A stretch of DNA of 8,055 nucleotides from assembly GCA_023395515.1 (NCBI GenBank), contig JAEWZB010000050.1, positions 1 through 8,055 on the forward strand, given 5' to 3'. Shown one piece after another: positions 1 to 7,450 of this stretch; positions within the stretch are counted from its first letter, which is position 1, and each line of letters begins with the position of its first letter. The stretch is from Bacillota bacterium. GTDB taxonomy: Bacteria; Bacillota; Syntrophomonadia; Syntrophomonadales; Syntrophomonadaceae. The notes beneath the pieces are model-generated. The model did no database searches and was not told the DNA's origin. It saw nothing but the letters and a program-made list of their open reading frames with translations. The position numbers were made by a program, and so were the translations under genes.

Positions 1-70
1 CGTTTATTTTTTTTTTTTTTTTTTTTTTTTTTTGTTTGGCGCGGAGGGGGGGGCGGGCGCCGCCCCCCCC
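1..70. other. Low-complexity left edge: T-run, then G-run/C-run hairpin
   Basis: Positions 7-33 are 27 consecutive T. A short GC-rich stretch follows, then a perfect inverted repeat: arm 46-56 (eight G then CGG), a 3-nt loop GCG at 57-59, and arm 60-70 (CCG then eight C). No gene is visible here. For the minus-strand operon that ends at 132 this would lie downstream, but transcribed in that direction the stem is followed by an A-rich run, not a U-run, so it does not look like an intrinsic terminator. Homopolymers like this beside a contig end may be sequencing or assembly artefact. Confidence 0.7.
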
Positions 71-85
71 TACTTATTAGTAAGG

Positions 86-127
86 AGTAGCAAGTAGCAA
101 GTCTTTTCACCTTACCCCTCACCCCTC
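86..127. repeat. Two short heptanucleotide tandem repeats
   Basis: AGTAGCA occurs twice in tandem (86-92, 93-99) followed by a partial AGT, and ACCCCTC occurs twice in tandem (114-120, 121-127). Both pairs lie in the non-coding stretch after the stop of the last operon gene. Two different 7-bp duplications this close together are seen directly; their meaning is unknown. No terminator with a U-tract is visible for the operon. Confidence 0.6.
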
Positions 128-131
128 ACAC

Positions 132-905
132 TCACAGCACTCCCCATTCCCGGTTCTGGTTGCGGATAATCTGATTCTGTCTGGCATAGTACAAGTTGCG
201 GTTAAAAAGAGTTTCCGGGGCATTCTCTTTCGCATACCAGATTCTTTCATGAAATAAATGAATAGTTTCCGCTGCGGTTTGATAATAGCTGCAGCCATTT
301 TTCAGTAACCTGAGCATTATGTCATTATCATCATATCCGATACCGATAAAATCTTCGTCATAGCCGCCGATAGCAAAAAACTCTTCCCGGTAGACAGAGG
401 TCAAAAAAGGGAGGTTAGTGTTTAAGGGCGGATAGTCATTATAAAAGCTGTTATAATCATAAGCTCCTCCGGTATGATTCAGATGATTTAAAAAAGAGCT
501 GTCATGGTCATCCCGGGCTACCGGAATCCCAATTCGTTTGGGATTATCCAGCACCGGAAATGTCAAATGGGCAATACAATCATTTAAATGAAACATTTCC
601 GCACAGGAAATGATTAAGACTTTACCCCGGGACATTTTAGCCCCTATATTGATGGCAAAGCCGGGTACCCGCCATACGTTTTCTCCGTTTAAATTACGTT
701 CACCGGTAAAAACATATTTGAGGTTTAAGGATTTTTCGTATTTTTTGCAGATGGCTTCGGTTTCATCCGGTATGCCATCATTAAGAACAATAGTCTCAAA
801 TTTAACCGGCAGGGCTTGCTTAGACAAGGAATAGAGCCCCCATTGCAGTAAATGAGGTCTTTGAAAGGTAGTTATAATAATAGAGACCGTGTAATCCATC
901 TGCAT
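132..905 (-). CDS. Glycosyltransferase family 2 (GT-A fold), with galactosyltransferase-like C-terminal motif
   Basis: This 257-residue protein is predicted to be a cytoplasmic glycosyltransferase moving a sugar from a nucleotide donor to a glycan or protein acceptor. The N-terminus has the GT2 opening SIIITTFQRP (residues 8-17) and an NDG nucleotide-binding turn at 42-44. Where most GT2 enzymes show DxD, this one has SCAEMFH (100-106), so the metal/donor site is of a variant kind. GGYDEDF (180-186) followed by GYDDND (190-195) resembles the acidic motif of the Glyco_transf_7C domain and probably holds the catalytic base. HLFH (216-219) is a typical late His motif. No signal peptide or membrane segment is seen. 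It is the last operon gene, 21 bp after its upstream neighbour. The start is ambiguous between M1 (905) and M3 (899), both served by AAGGAAAGGA. Donor and acceptor cannot be told from sequence. Confidence 0.88.
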   Translation of the reverse strand: MQMDYTVSIIITTFQRPHLLQWGLYSLSKQALPVKFETIVLNDGIPDETEAICKKYEKSLNLKYVFTGERNLNGENVWRVPGFAINIGAKMSRGKVLIISCAEMFHLNDCIAHLTFPVLDNPKRIGIPVARDDHDSSFLNHLNHTGGAYDYNSFYNDYPPLNTNLPFLTSVYREEFFAIGGYDEDFIGIGYDDNDIMLRLLKNGCSYYQTAAETIHLFHERIWYAKENAPETLFNRNLYYARQNQIIRNQNREWGVL

Positions 906-926
906 TTTTCCTTTCCTTGAAAATCT

Positions 927-3023
927 CTAGCTATCTTTTTCTCCCCACTGAAAATGATAGACAATACTGTTAAAGGCAGTCTGATGTGCAATACCCTGCA
1001 GGTTTAGTTTTTGCATAAGAACTGTATCACCGGATACGCAAGCATCAGTCTGTTTAGCTATGATGGGGTTATATATATCACTGCCAATCACCACTTGCCC
1101 TTCGGGATAACCTTGCACCATCTCAAAATGATCTTTACGAATTAAAAGGGGCATATATAATCCGCTATTTTCCACCCGGTTTTCGGCTATGGACGCAGCA
1201 TATTGCAAGAACTCATCTTCTTGATAAGAAGCTAAATTACGGCCAAAATCTTTCTCAATTCCATATTGTCCGCTAGGCAATTTACCTGATTCTACTAAAC
1301 GTGAAGCTACACAATTACTGCCATTATAAGCACTCCATAAATTTTCAAACCAACCGGGGCTAAAGGCCATATCAGAATTAATAAAAATTAAGAAATCACC
1401 TTGGGCTTTAGTGGCCGCAAAATTATAAGCCCGATATACATTATTGACATACCATTCGGCTTGCTGTTCAGCCGTATTGTTAAATTCATAGTGAGGAATA
1501 TCGTTATTACGCAGATATTCTAAAACTTCCGGAGTGGCGTCATTGGCCACAAAGAAAAATTCCTTATCTCTCATATCGGTGTATTTGCATACTTGGCTAT
1601 AAATGAATTTTAACCAGTCTACACTCTTATAAATCAAACAAATAATAGAGAAATGCGGTTTAAATACTTCAGGACGGTATTCTTCCACATAGGCCAAAGA
1701 TTCTGCCCAGGTTAAAGGCAGCGGCTTCTCATCATCTATCCACAAGCCCTCTGGAAACATGCTGGGAGGTACTTTTTCCAACACTAAATGTTCCTCACTT
1801 ATTAATCTATCCAGCATATCATAGCCCCTTTGACCGTGAGACTGGTAAACTAAGTATTTGTGAGCCAGCCGCTGCTTAGAGGCAAATCCATAGTGTAAGA
1901 CCTGAACTAAATCAACCTTTTGTATGTGCCGAATGCTACTGGGATAAGGACGTTGATGAAGGCCGGGCAGGGGACTTTCATAAGACATTCCTGGGGTGAC
2001 CCGCCATAAACGTACAAACCATCCTACATCATATAAGCTATCTAACCTTCTCCAACTATGACTGCGCCATAGGTTTATTTCATGAAAAGCCAGTCCGTCA
2101 ATATTTTGCTCTTCACAAATAGAGCATAAGGCTTGCAGGTAATCAGAGGCACTAGCTGAAAGTACTTCATCTGCATCAAGCCATAAAATAAAATCAGGAG
2201 ATAATTTTAAAGCCTCTTCCAGTAAAGCTTGTTTATGACTAATTTCATTAGTAAAATCATTTTTGATGCCCCGAATAACATAAGGAGTTTGAGTCAGCAT
2301 ATATTCATAACTGCCATCAGTACTACCGTCATCATAGACAACTAATGCGTCTACCAGAGGTTTAACATATTTAACAAAGCGTTTAAGATTTCCTTTACTT
2401 AACTCATTAAAAACTTGACAGATGCATACAATGGAATATTTTTTACTAACAGCCGGAAGCCGCGGTTCTTGCCAGGAAAGCTGGGTACGGCGTTTGCGGC
2501 AGATAGCTAAACCTGGTGAAATAGGAATAGTCATCATTTCATAATCTGTATGTTCGCGGGCCAATTCTTCTGCTGCCAGATAGGCGGTTCCGCACCATTC
2601 AGGCTGAATTAACATCTCATTGCCGGGATGAACATCATGCAGCAAAATAAGTCCATGGGGAGCAACAAAAGGAAGGTAACTCTTAAAATCATTAAGTACT
2701 GCTTCCCGAGAATGGTTCGCATCAATAAATAACATATCAATCACAAGCGACTCTTGCTTTAATTCTTGGATAAAATCCTGGGTATCAGCATTTACAAAAC
2801 GTGTTTTAGCACTGTTTTGCATATAGGTTCCGGCATTAGGATCTATGTCTACTCCGATTAACTGCTCGGCATAAGGAATAATTCGATTAAAAAGAGCACA
2901 ACGGTATATTCCCAGTTCTACATATAAACGCGGCCGGTATATACTGGCGAGATGAACAATAAAATCTTCATGCCAAGTTAAGCCATGATCCTGGTTTAAA
3001 TTGATAAAGGGTGAAGAATCCAT
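927..3023 (-). CDS. Three-domain protein: SAM methyltransferase + two GT2 glycosyltransferases
   Basis: A protein of about 698 residues joins three enzymes (numbering below is from the GTG at 3035; subtract 4 for the preferred ATG). Residues ~25-185 are a class I SAM methyltransferase of Methyltransf_24 type: VELGIYR (39-45) is motif I, GVDID (61-65) carries the acidic ribose ligand, and FIDANHS (103-109) and LLHDVH (131-136) follow. Residues ~200-430 are a GT2 domain with YDDGSTDGS (234-242) and the DxD-type WLDADE (285-290). Residues ~461-702 are a second GT2-like domain with FFVANDATPE (494-503), a weaker DxD equivalent FINSDM (551-556) and GSDIYNP (651-657). No membrane segments are evident. 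The likely role is assembly of a short methylated oligosaccharide; acceptor and sugars are unknown. The start is set at ATG 3023 because the GTG at 3035 overlaps the ribosome binding site. It lies 23 bp after the 2-epimerase gene. Confidence 0.88.
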   Translation of the reverse strand: MDSSPFINLNQDHGLTWHEDFIVHLASIYRPRLYVELGIYRCALFNRIIPYAEQLIGVDIDPNAGTYMQNSAKTRFVNADTQDFIQELKQESLVIDMLFIDANHSREAVLNDFKSYLPFVAPHGLILLHDVHPGNEMLIQPEWCGTAYLAAEELAREHTDYEMMTIPISPGLAICRKRRTQLSWQEPRLPAVSKKYSIVCICQVFNELSKGNLKRFVKYVKPLVDALVVYDDGSTDGSYEYMLTQTPYVIRGIKNDFTNEISHKQALLEEALKLSPDFILWLDADEVLSASASDYLQALCSICEEQNIDGLAFHEINLWRSHSWRRLDSLYDVGWFVRLWRVTPGMSYESPLPGLHQRPYPSSIRHIQKVDLVQVLHYGFASKQRLAHKYLVYQSHGQRGYDMLDRLISEEHLVLEKVPPSMFPEGLWIDDEKPLPLTWAESLAYVEEYRPEVFKPHFSIICLIYKSVDWLKFIYSQVCKYTDMRDKEFFFVANDATPEVLEYLRNNDIPHYEFNNTAEQQAEWYVNNVYRAYNFAATKAQGDFLIFINSDMAFSPGWFENLWSAYNGSNCVASRLVESGKLPSGQYGIEKDFGRNLASYQEDEFLQYAASIAENRVENSGLYMPLLIRKDHFEMVQGYPEGQVVIGSDIYNPIIAKQTDACVSGDTVLMQKLNLQGIAHQTAFNSIVYHFQWGEKDS

Positions 3024-3034
3024 AAGTAACAGCA

Positions 3035-3041
3035 CCTCCGT
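3035..3041 (-). promoter_or_regulatory. Ribosome binding site that decides the 927-3023 start
   Basis: On the minus strand ACGGAGG lies here, 11 nt before ATG at 3023. The in-frame GTG at 3035-3033 overlaps the last G of this site, so it cannot be used with it. The shorter protein (first residues MDSSPF) is therefore preferred. Confidence 0.7.
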
Positions 3042-3046
3042 TAAAA

Positions 3047-4132
3047 TTAGGCCGGTAAAGTTCCTAAAATAATTTTGACAATAGTTGAACTTACTATCTT
3101 ATTTTTATATTCAAAGGGAGCTTCCCATTTACAACTTAGGTTAAGAGCTATATCTACCGCCTGCAAAATACTGGCCGGGTTGCATCCGGCAATAATGCTA
3201 CTGCCGCTTTCCACTGTTTCAGGTCTTTCGGTAACATGGCGCAGAGTAACATTAGGAATACCTAAAATACAGCATTCCTCTTGTACAGTACCGCTGTCAC
3301 TCAAAACACAGTAAGCTTGTTTTTCCAGATGAACAAAATCAAAAAGTCCTTGGGGTTCTATAACCTGCACCCCTTCTCCCGACAACGTTTTTCCTGACTT
3401 TTCCAATTGGGAGTGAGTGCGGGGATGCAGGCTGCATATTACCGGTAAATTATATTGCAGATATAGCAATTGCAGAGCTTCAATAAATTGAGTTAACCTT
3501 TCAGGATGATCAACATTTTCCGCCCGATGTATAGTAACCAGGAAATACTTTTGAGGTTGGAGCTGTAGTTTAGTTAAAATATTGCTCTTATTAATTTGTT
3601 CATCATAATACTCAAGAACCTCAAGAATGGGATTACCAGTAACAAAAATTTTATGACTGGCAATCCCTTCTTTAAGAAGATTGGCCCGGCTGCGCTCGGT
3701 ATAGGGTAATAATATATCGCTGCAGTGGTCTATAATACGCCGGTTCACTTCCTCGGGGACTTGATCATCATAACAGCGGTTGCCGGCTTCCATATGAAAG
3801 ACCGGAATTCCTAATCGTTTAGCGGCTATAGCAGCCAAAGCGCTATTAGTATCACCCAGCAATAATAAGCGGTCCGGTTTTTCCAAGGTCATGACTTGCT
3901 CACATTCAGTAAGAATGGCAGCAATTTGTGCCATCATGCTATCGGCATAACATTTAAGAGTATAATCAGGGGGGCGTAAACCTAGTTCGGCAAAAAAAAT
4001 ATCGTTAAGGCGGGGATTAAAATTCTGTCCCGTATGGACTAATATATGTTGACAAAACCTATCTAAAAGCGGAATTACCTGGCTTAAACGAATAATTTCG
4101 GGACGAGTACCTAATATGGTCATAATTTTCAT
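3047..4132 (-). CDS. UDP-N-acetylhexosamine 2-epimerase, FnlC/WbjD/Cap5G type
   Basis: This 361-residue protein is a non-hydrolysing UDP-GlcNAc 2-epimerase family member (WecB fold, two Rossmann domains). Motifs in order are GTRPEIIRL (8-16), HTGQN (33-37), LGDTNS (92-97), HMEAGNRC (113-120), PEEVNRR (126-132), VTIHRAEN (199-206), DSGTVQEE (279-286) and TERPETVE (301-308). By family alignment D94, E115, E128 and H202 are the expected catalytic or substrate residues, and all are present. HMEAGNRC then a Gln-Val-Pro-Glu-Glu stretch is the pattern I associate with the FnlC/Cap5G branch, which epimerises C-2 of a 6-deoxy-L-sugar as the last step to UDP-L-FucNAc or UDP-L-QuiNAc, rather than with WecB/MnaA making UDP-ManNAc. 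Its ATG overlaps the upstream TGA by 4 bp (ATGA), and a GGAG lies 10 nt before it, so translation is probably coupled. It completes the three-enzyme set with its two upstream neighbours. Confidence 0.9.
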   Translation of the reverse strand: MKIMTILGTRPEIIRLSQVIPLLDRFCQHILVHTGQNFNPRLNDIFFAELGLRPPDYTLKCYADSMMAQIAAILTECEQVMTLEKPDRLLLLGDTNSALAAIAAKRLGIPVFHMEAGNRCYDDQVPEEVNRRIIDHCSDILLPYTERSRANLLKEGIASHKIFVTGNPILEVLEYYDEQINKSNILTKLQLQPQKYFLVTIHRAENVDHPERLTQFIEALQLLYLQYNLPVICSLHPRTHSQLEKSGKTLSGEGVQVIEPQGLFDFVHLEKQAYCVLSDSGTVQEECCILGIPNVTLRHVTERPETVESGSSIIAGCNPASILQAVDIALNLSCKWEAPFEYKNKIVSSTIVKIILGTLPA

Positions 4133-5199
4133 CGCAAGAATTCTCCATCATAATTTAATTCTTTATCATCATCAATAAGGAGATTATGGCTGGCTAGCAA
4201 TTCCCTGGTCTCCCGTAAATTCAAAACTGAATCAGCCGAACTATATTCTTTAGTTAGAGGTATTTCTTCATCAGCTTCCTGCCGCAGTTCAGGAAGCATA
4301 GGTTTTATAGTATAGTAGTCTTGATGTTGATAAGTATGCCAAGCCTCTTCCTCGGAAACTAATATTTCATGAACTTTCTCTCCCGGTCTGATTCCGGTAA
4401 TAAGTATTTCTATATCACGATTTTCAATTAAAGCCAGAGCTACATTCATGATACGTACGGAAGGAACCCGGGGAATATAAATTTCTCCCGGATTAGCATT
4501 TTTTATCGCAGCTAACACTATTTCTACGGCTTGATCTAAAGATAGTAAGAAACGGGTCATATCAGTGGTAGTTATAGAAACTGGCCCTCCATTCTTGATT
4601 TGCTCGTGAAATAGAGGTATTACTGAACCCCGGGAAGCTAACACATTACCATAGCGTACACATACAAACCGAGTAGAAGGGATTTCAATATTTGCGGCAA
4701 TAAAAACCCGTTCCTGTATAGCTTTGGTCATGCCCATTACATTAATTGGTTTGCAAGCTTTATCAGTAGAAATTCCCACCACTGTTTCGATGGGAAGTTT
4801 GTTTTCCTTAATAGCCCGGACGATATTCTCTGCTCCTTTGATATTGGTTTGCACAGCTTCATAGGGAAAATACTCACAGGAAGGGACTTGTTTTAGAGCA
4901 GCTGCGTTAATTACAATATCGACACCATCCAGTGCTCTACAGACTGAGTGGTAATTACGTATATCCCCGATTTTGAATTCAACTAAACGCCTGAAATCTT
5001 GATAAATAATTTCATCGGTAGCTTTCATTTTCTGCTGATATTCTATCCGCATAAAATGCTGTTTAGCTTCATCCCGGGAAAATATAATAATTTTGCGCGG
5101 CAGGTCTCGGTGATTAGCTAATAAGCGCCGAGTCAATACCTTACCGAGTGAGCCGGTTCCTCCGCTAATAAGTACTACCTTGTCTTTGCAAAGTGACAT
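4129..5199 (-). CDS. UDP-GlcNAc 4,6-dehydratase/5-epimerase, CapE/FnlA/WbjB type
   Basis: This is a cytoplasmic SDR-family enzyme expected to turn UDP-GlcNAc into a UDP-2-acetamido-2,6-dideoxy-L-4-hexulose, the first step to L-FucNAc or L-QuiNAc. Numbered from the upstream TTG (357 aa), the NAD(P)-binding motif is GGTGSLG (14-20), then NAAALKQVP (99-107), STDKA (145-149) and RYGNV (183-187). The catalytic tetrad position reads MGMTK, that is M156xxxK160, not the usual YxxxK. The Met form is known from S. aureus CapE and sets this branch apart from FlaA1/PseB. The length fits (CapE is about 340 residues) and there are no membrane segments, unlike long CapD/WbpM forms. The start is taken as ATG 5199, 9 nt after AGGAGG; TTG 5202 directly before it would add one residue. 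The ribosome binding site overlaps the upstream stop codon, and the downstream gene overlaps by 4 bp. Confidence 0.92.
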   Translation of the reverse strand: MSLCKDKVVLISGGTGSLGKVLTRRLLANHRDLPRKIIIFSRDEAKQHFMRIEYQQKMKATDEIIYQDFRRLVEFKIGDIRNYHSVCRALDGVDIVINAAALKQVPSCEYFPYEAVQTNIKGAENIVRAIKENKLPIETVVGISTDKACKPINVMGMTKAIQERVFIAANIEIPSTRFVCVRYGNVLASRGSVIPLFHEQIKNGGPVSITTTDMTRFLLSLDQAVEIVLAAIKNANPGEIYIPRVPSVRIMNVALALIENRDIEILITGIRPGEKVHEILVSEEEAWHTYQHQDYYTIKPMLPELRQEADEEIPLTKEYSSADSVLNLRETRELLASHNLLIDDDKELNYDGEFLR

Positions 5200-5207
5200 C
5201 AAATAAA

Positions 5208-5214
5208 TCCTCCT
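5208..5214 (-). promoter_or_regulatory. Ribosome binding site overlapping the upstream stop codon
   Basis: On the minus strand AGGAGGA begins inside the TAG stop (5215-5213) of the reductase gene and sits 8 nt from ATG 5199. Stop and ribosome binding site share bases, which favours translational coupling of reductase and dehydratase. Confidence 0.75.
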
Positions 5215-6103
5215 ATTCTTTGAGGTATGGTGTGGCCAAGTAATCCTGATACATTTTATCGATCATATCCGGCCAAGTAGGTGGAGAATAGGCAATTAAA
5301 CTGCAGAGCCGCTTGGAATCCAGGGAACGATCGCAATGAGTATCTGCATAAGGTTCAATTTCTATGGTTTTTTGGTATTTTAGAGCAATTAATTTAAGTA
5401 ATTCATATTTGGAAATAGGGTGAGAAGATAAATGGAATACTCCTTTAAGATAGGGGGCAGGTATAATATAATCAGCAATTATATCAGCTAGCTCTATAGT
5501 TGGAAAACCGGTATATATATGTCTAGTATAGCCTTGTACTTTATCCTTCTGGGCTAAAAACCATTCCAAGAGACCCAGCTTGGATTCCAGTTCGTGCCCG
5601 ATAATAGAAGTACGTAAAGTCAGGCAATGAGAATAGTTCACTTCTCCTAATAACTTGCTTCTTCCATAAGCATCAACTGCATCAGGGATATCATCTTCGG
5701 TATAATTTCCTTTTTCTCCGCTGAATACACAATCAGTACTGACATGAATCATACGTACACCAGCATGATGGCAGGCTTTAGCAATTTGGTGAGGTAAAAG
5801 TGCATTAATAGTAATATTGGCCAGTGAATCTTGGCCCAAGGTACTTTGTTTTACTATACCAATACAATTAATGACCACCTGAGGCTTGATTAGATTGATA
5901 GTTTCAATAATTTTATCATAGTTGACTGCATCAATATTCACATGCAAATTATTTATTAAATTAGAAGGCAAATATTTTTCTATGCTACCCAAGTTACGGA
6001 CAGTAGCAAAAACTTTTAAGTTTTCATAACTAGAAAGATGAAAAAAAAGTTTGTGTCCTAACATACCATTTCCGCCGAAAATTAGCACTTTTGTAGGCTT
6101 CAT
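5213..6103 (-). CDS. RmlD-like SDR 4-ketosugar reductase, no cupin domain
   Basis: This 296-residue protein of the dTDP-4-dehydrorhamnose reductase (RmlD) family is the first gene of the operon. It shows GGNGMLGH (10-17) for NAD(P) binding, NCIGIVKQ (79-86), STDCVFSGEKG (122-132) and the catalytic YGRSK (Y146xxxK150). The C-terminal region has DRSLDSKR (258-265), a substrate-side motif common in RmlD proteins. No rhamnose genes rmlA/B/C are nearby; instead the dehydratase and 2-epimerase of the L-FucNAc/L-QuiNAc route follow directly, so it most likely reduces C-4 of their UDP-4-keto-6-deoxy-L-HexNAc intermediate. FnlB/WbjC/Cap5F enzymes are about 370 residues with a C-terminal cupin that epimerises C-3. 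This protein stops short of that, like the reductase of the L-QuiNAc route (WbvR type). ATG 6103 follows AGGAAA by 6 nt, with the AGG 9 nt away. A 4-keto reductase role is fairly sure; the exact product is not. Confidence 0.85.
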   Translation of the reverse strand: MKPTKVLIFGGNGMLGHKLFFHLSSYENLKVFATVRNLGSIEKYLPSNLINNLHVNIDAVNYDKIIETINLIKPQVVINCIGIVKQSTLGQDSLANITINALLPHQIAKACHHAGVRMIHVSTDCVFSGEKGNYTEDDIPDAVDAYGRSKLLGEVNYSHCLTLRTSIIGHELESKLGLLEWFLAQKDKVQGYTRHIYTGFPTIELADIIADYIIPAPYLKGVFHLSSHPISKYELLKLIALKYQKTIEIEPYADTHCDRSLDSKRLCSLIAYSPPTWPDMIDKMYQDYLATPYLKE

Positions 6104-6187
6104 TCCCCATTTCCTTTCCCTATATTAAATAAGCATGTGGCTGGATTAGTTTTATGTTTGAAACAGATTGATTAAGATATTTGTTGT

Positions 6188-6215
6188 TACAATATGCCAA
6201 AAGCGTAAAAAGCGT
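6188..6215 (-). promoter_or_regulatory. Sigma-K-like promoter of the glycan operon
   Basis: Read on the minus strand there is AC (6215-6214), 17 bp, then CATATTGTA (6196-6188). The Bacillus sigma-K consensus is AC at -35 and CATAnnnTA at -10 with 16-17 bp between, so this is a full match. It would start transcription near 6180 and give a leader of roughly 75 nt before ATG 6103. A vegetative alternative (TTGGCA, 17 bp, TCTTAA) overlaps it but matches the -10 consensus poorly. Confidence 0.5.
6199..6215. repeat. Direct repeat AAAAGCGT x2 inside the operon promoter
   Basis: AAAAGCGT occurs at 6199-6206 and 6208-6215 on the plus strand, a 9-bp period. Both copies lie across the -35 element and spacer of the proposed minus-strand promoter. 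It could be a regulator site, but nothing identifies the regulator and it may be chance. Confidence 0.35.
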
Positions 6216-6247
6216 GCCGGAAAAGGTAGCCATCCCTTGTTGATAAC

Positions 6248-6334
6248 CCATAAATACACAAATTTTCCTTATATCTCATATTATAATTTGTATTCTTTAT
6301 TGTTTTTTTATATAAAAGGAGGCTTTGCAAAAGT
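6248..6334 (+). promoter_or_regulatory. Upstream/5'-UTR block 1 of collagen-like gene, with sigma-K-like promoter and RBS
   Basis: Within the block AC (6258-6259), 17 bp and CATATTATA (6277-6285) fully match the sigma-K pattern. Transcription would begin near 6293, leaving about 40 nt of leader. AAGGAGG at 6316-6322 is the ribosome binding site, a rather long 12 nt before ATG 6335. The whole block is nearly repeated before the second collagen-like gene (7593-7676): both start CCATAAATACACAA and end with AAGGAGGCTTTGCAA. Such conservation outside coding sequence points to recent duplication or selection on the promoter and leader. Confidence 0.6.
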
Positions 6335-7366
6335 ATGAAATTTGATGATAATTGCTTTTGCGGCAGAAAAGGTAACTGTTATCAAACTCATTGCTGTAAT
6401 CCATTTCCCGGGTGTCCAACTGTTCATAATCCACCTTTAGGATGGTATAGAAAAGTTCTTGGCCCTACTGGCCCTACCGGAGCGACTGGGGCGACAGGGG
6501 TAGGAAGTACCGGAGCAACTGGAAACACAGGGGCTACGGGTGCTCCGGGTAATACCGGAGCGACTGGTGTTGCTGGAGAAGTTGGTGCAACCGGTGCTAC
6601 AGGAGCAACGGGTGTAACCGGGGCAACTGGAACAACCGGAGCGACTGGTGTTGCTGGGGAAGTTGGTGCAACCGGTGCTACCGGTGCGACGGGTGTGACC
6701 GGGGAAACTGGAACAACCGGAGCGACTGGTGTCGCTGGAGAAGTTGGTGCAACTGGTGCTACAGGAGCAACGGGTGTAACCGGGGCAACTGGAACGACCG
6801 GAGCGACTGGTGTGGCTGGGGAAGTTGGTGATACTGGTGCTACCGGGGCAAGGGGTGTAACTGGGGAAACTGGAACGACCGGAGCGACTGGTGTTGCTGG
6901 GGAAGTTGGTGCAACTGGCGTTACAGGAGCTACTGGACCCGAAGCAATAATAGCATACGGCGGCTTGTATAATGATGCGCTTCAAATAATTGTAATTGGC
7001 GCAGGTGACACGGAAGTCGTTGAAATACCGGAAACGATGCCAATTGACGATGTAACGCTGGGAACCAACAGTATCACAATTGATGTTGCAGGGAACTATT
7101 TAGTAGGGTTTATGATTCTGCTGCAGTCAACTACAGGGGATTTTGATTTGACTGTTGGTGTTCAAATTGACGCAAATTTCTCAGAACCTTCATTGATAAC
7201 GTCTACAGTAATCACTGCAGATTTCGAGGTTATTAGCTTTAGTTCTATTGTCACGTTGGCTGCGGGGAATGTATTGACTTTGGCAGTATTTAGTGGAACA
7301 GGCGGAACTGTTTTGCTCGGCCCGGGATTAAATGCAAATTTGCATGTCGTACGATTGGGTAGCTAG
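6335..7366 (+). CDS. Collagen-like spore-surface glycoprotein, BclA-like architecture
   Basis: This 343-residue protein has three parts. Residues 1-42 are a hydrophilic leader with six Cys (7, 9, 15, 20, 21, 27) and the stretch CCNPFPGCPTVHNPPLGW (20-37); it is not a signal peptide and lacks the exosporium motif of BclA. Residues 43-203 are G-X-Y collagen repeats, mostly GAT, GVT, GTT and GEV, with one phase break (GV before GST at 55-59) and an 81-bp tandem repeat. Residues 204-343 form a beta-rich globular end (opening AIIAYGGLYN, closing NANLHVVRLGS) like the C1q/TNF-like trimerising C-terminal domain of BclA. Such proteins make hair-like stalks on spore surfaces, and Thr in the triplets is where BclA carries O-glycans. 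The divergent sugar operon fits as its glycosylation machinery. GC is visibly higher in the repeats than in neighbouring genes. The spore-surface role is inferred from architecture and promoter. Confidence 0.87.
   Translation: MKFDDNCFCGRKGNCYQTHCCNPFPGCPTVHNPPLGWYRKVLGPTGPTGATGATGVGSTGATGNTGATGAPGNTGATGVAGEVGATGATGATGVTGATGTTGATGVAGEVGATGATGATGVTGETGTTGATGVAGEVGATGATGATGVTGATGTTGATGVAGEVGDTGATGARGVTGETGTTGATGVAGEVGATGVTGATGPEAIIAYGGLYNDALQIIVIGAGDTEVVEIPETMPIDDVTLGTNSITIDVAGNYLVGFMILLQSTTGDFDLTVGVQIDANFSEPSLITSTVITADFEVISFSSIVTLAAGNVLTLAVFSGTGGTVLLGPGLNANLHVVRLGS
6566..6934 (+). repeat. 81-bp in-frame tandem repeat in collagen region
   Basis: Four complete 81-bp (27-residue, nine-triplet) units start at 6566, 6647, 6728 and 6809, with a shortened fifth from 6890. 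Each opens GVA-GEV and closes GTT-GAT. The seventh triplet alternates GAT, GET, GAT, GET, suggesting a 162-bp higher-order unit. The fifth copy lacks two internal GAT triplets. Copy number may vary between strains by slippage or recombination. Confidence 0.9.
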
Positions 7367-7450
7367 GGACAATTCTGGCTGGCTCTCCTACTCCATTACC
7401 ATGCTACAGTTGAATGGCAACACCTTGACTATATTGGTAAGTGCGCAGGT

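Noticed and set aside
46..70. Hairpin as terminator of the glycan operon
   Set aside because: In the operon's direction the stem is followed by A-rich sequence rather than a U-tract.
610..834. Plus-strand frame of 74 codons
   Set aside because: It lies wholly inside the GT2 gene on the other strand, without start signal or recognisable motif.
3075..3314. Plus-strand frame of 79 codons
   Set aside because: It is antisense to the conserved C-terminal part of the 2-epimerase, including DSGTVQEE.
6249..6257. CATAAATAC as a sigma-K or sigma-E -10 element
   Set aside because: It lacks TA at the right offset and no good -35 lies upstream; the CATATTATA just downstream with AC at 17 bp fits far better. 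The motif is still conserved between the two blocks.
6437..6985. Open frame of 182 codons on the minus strand
   Set aside because: It is the antisense of the collagen repeat; GC-rich triplet repeats keep opposite frames open. Its Ser/Thr/Cys-rich product is a mirror of G-x-T codons and it has no ribosome binding site.
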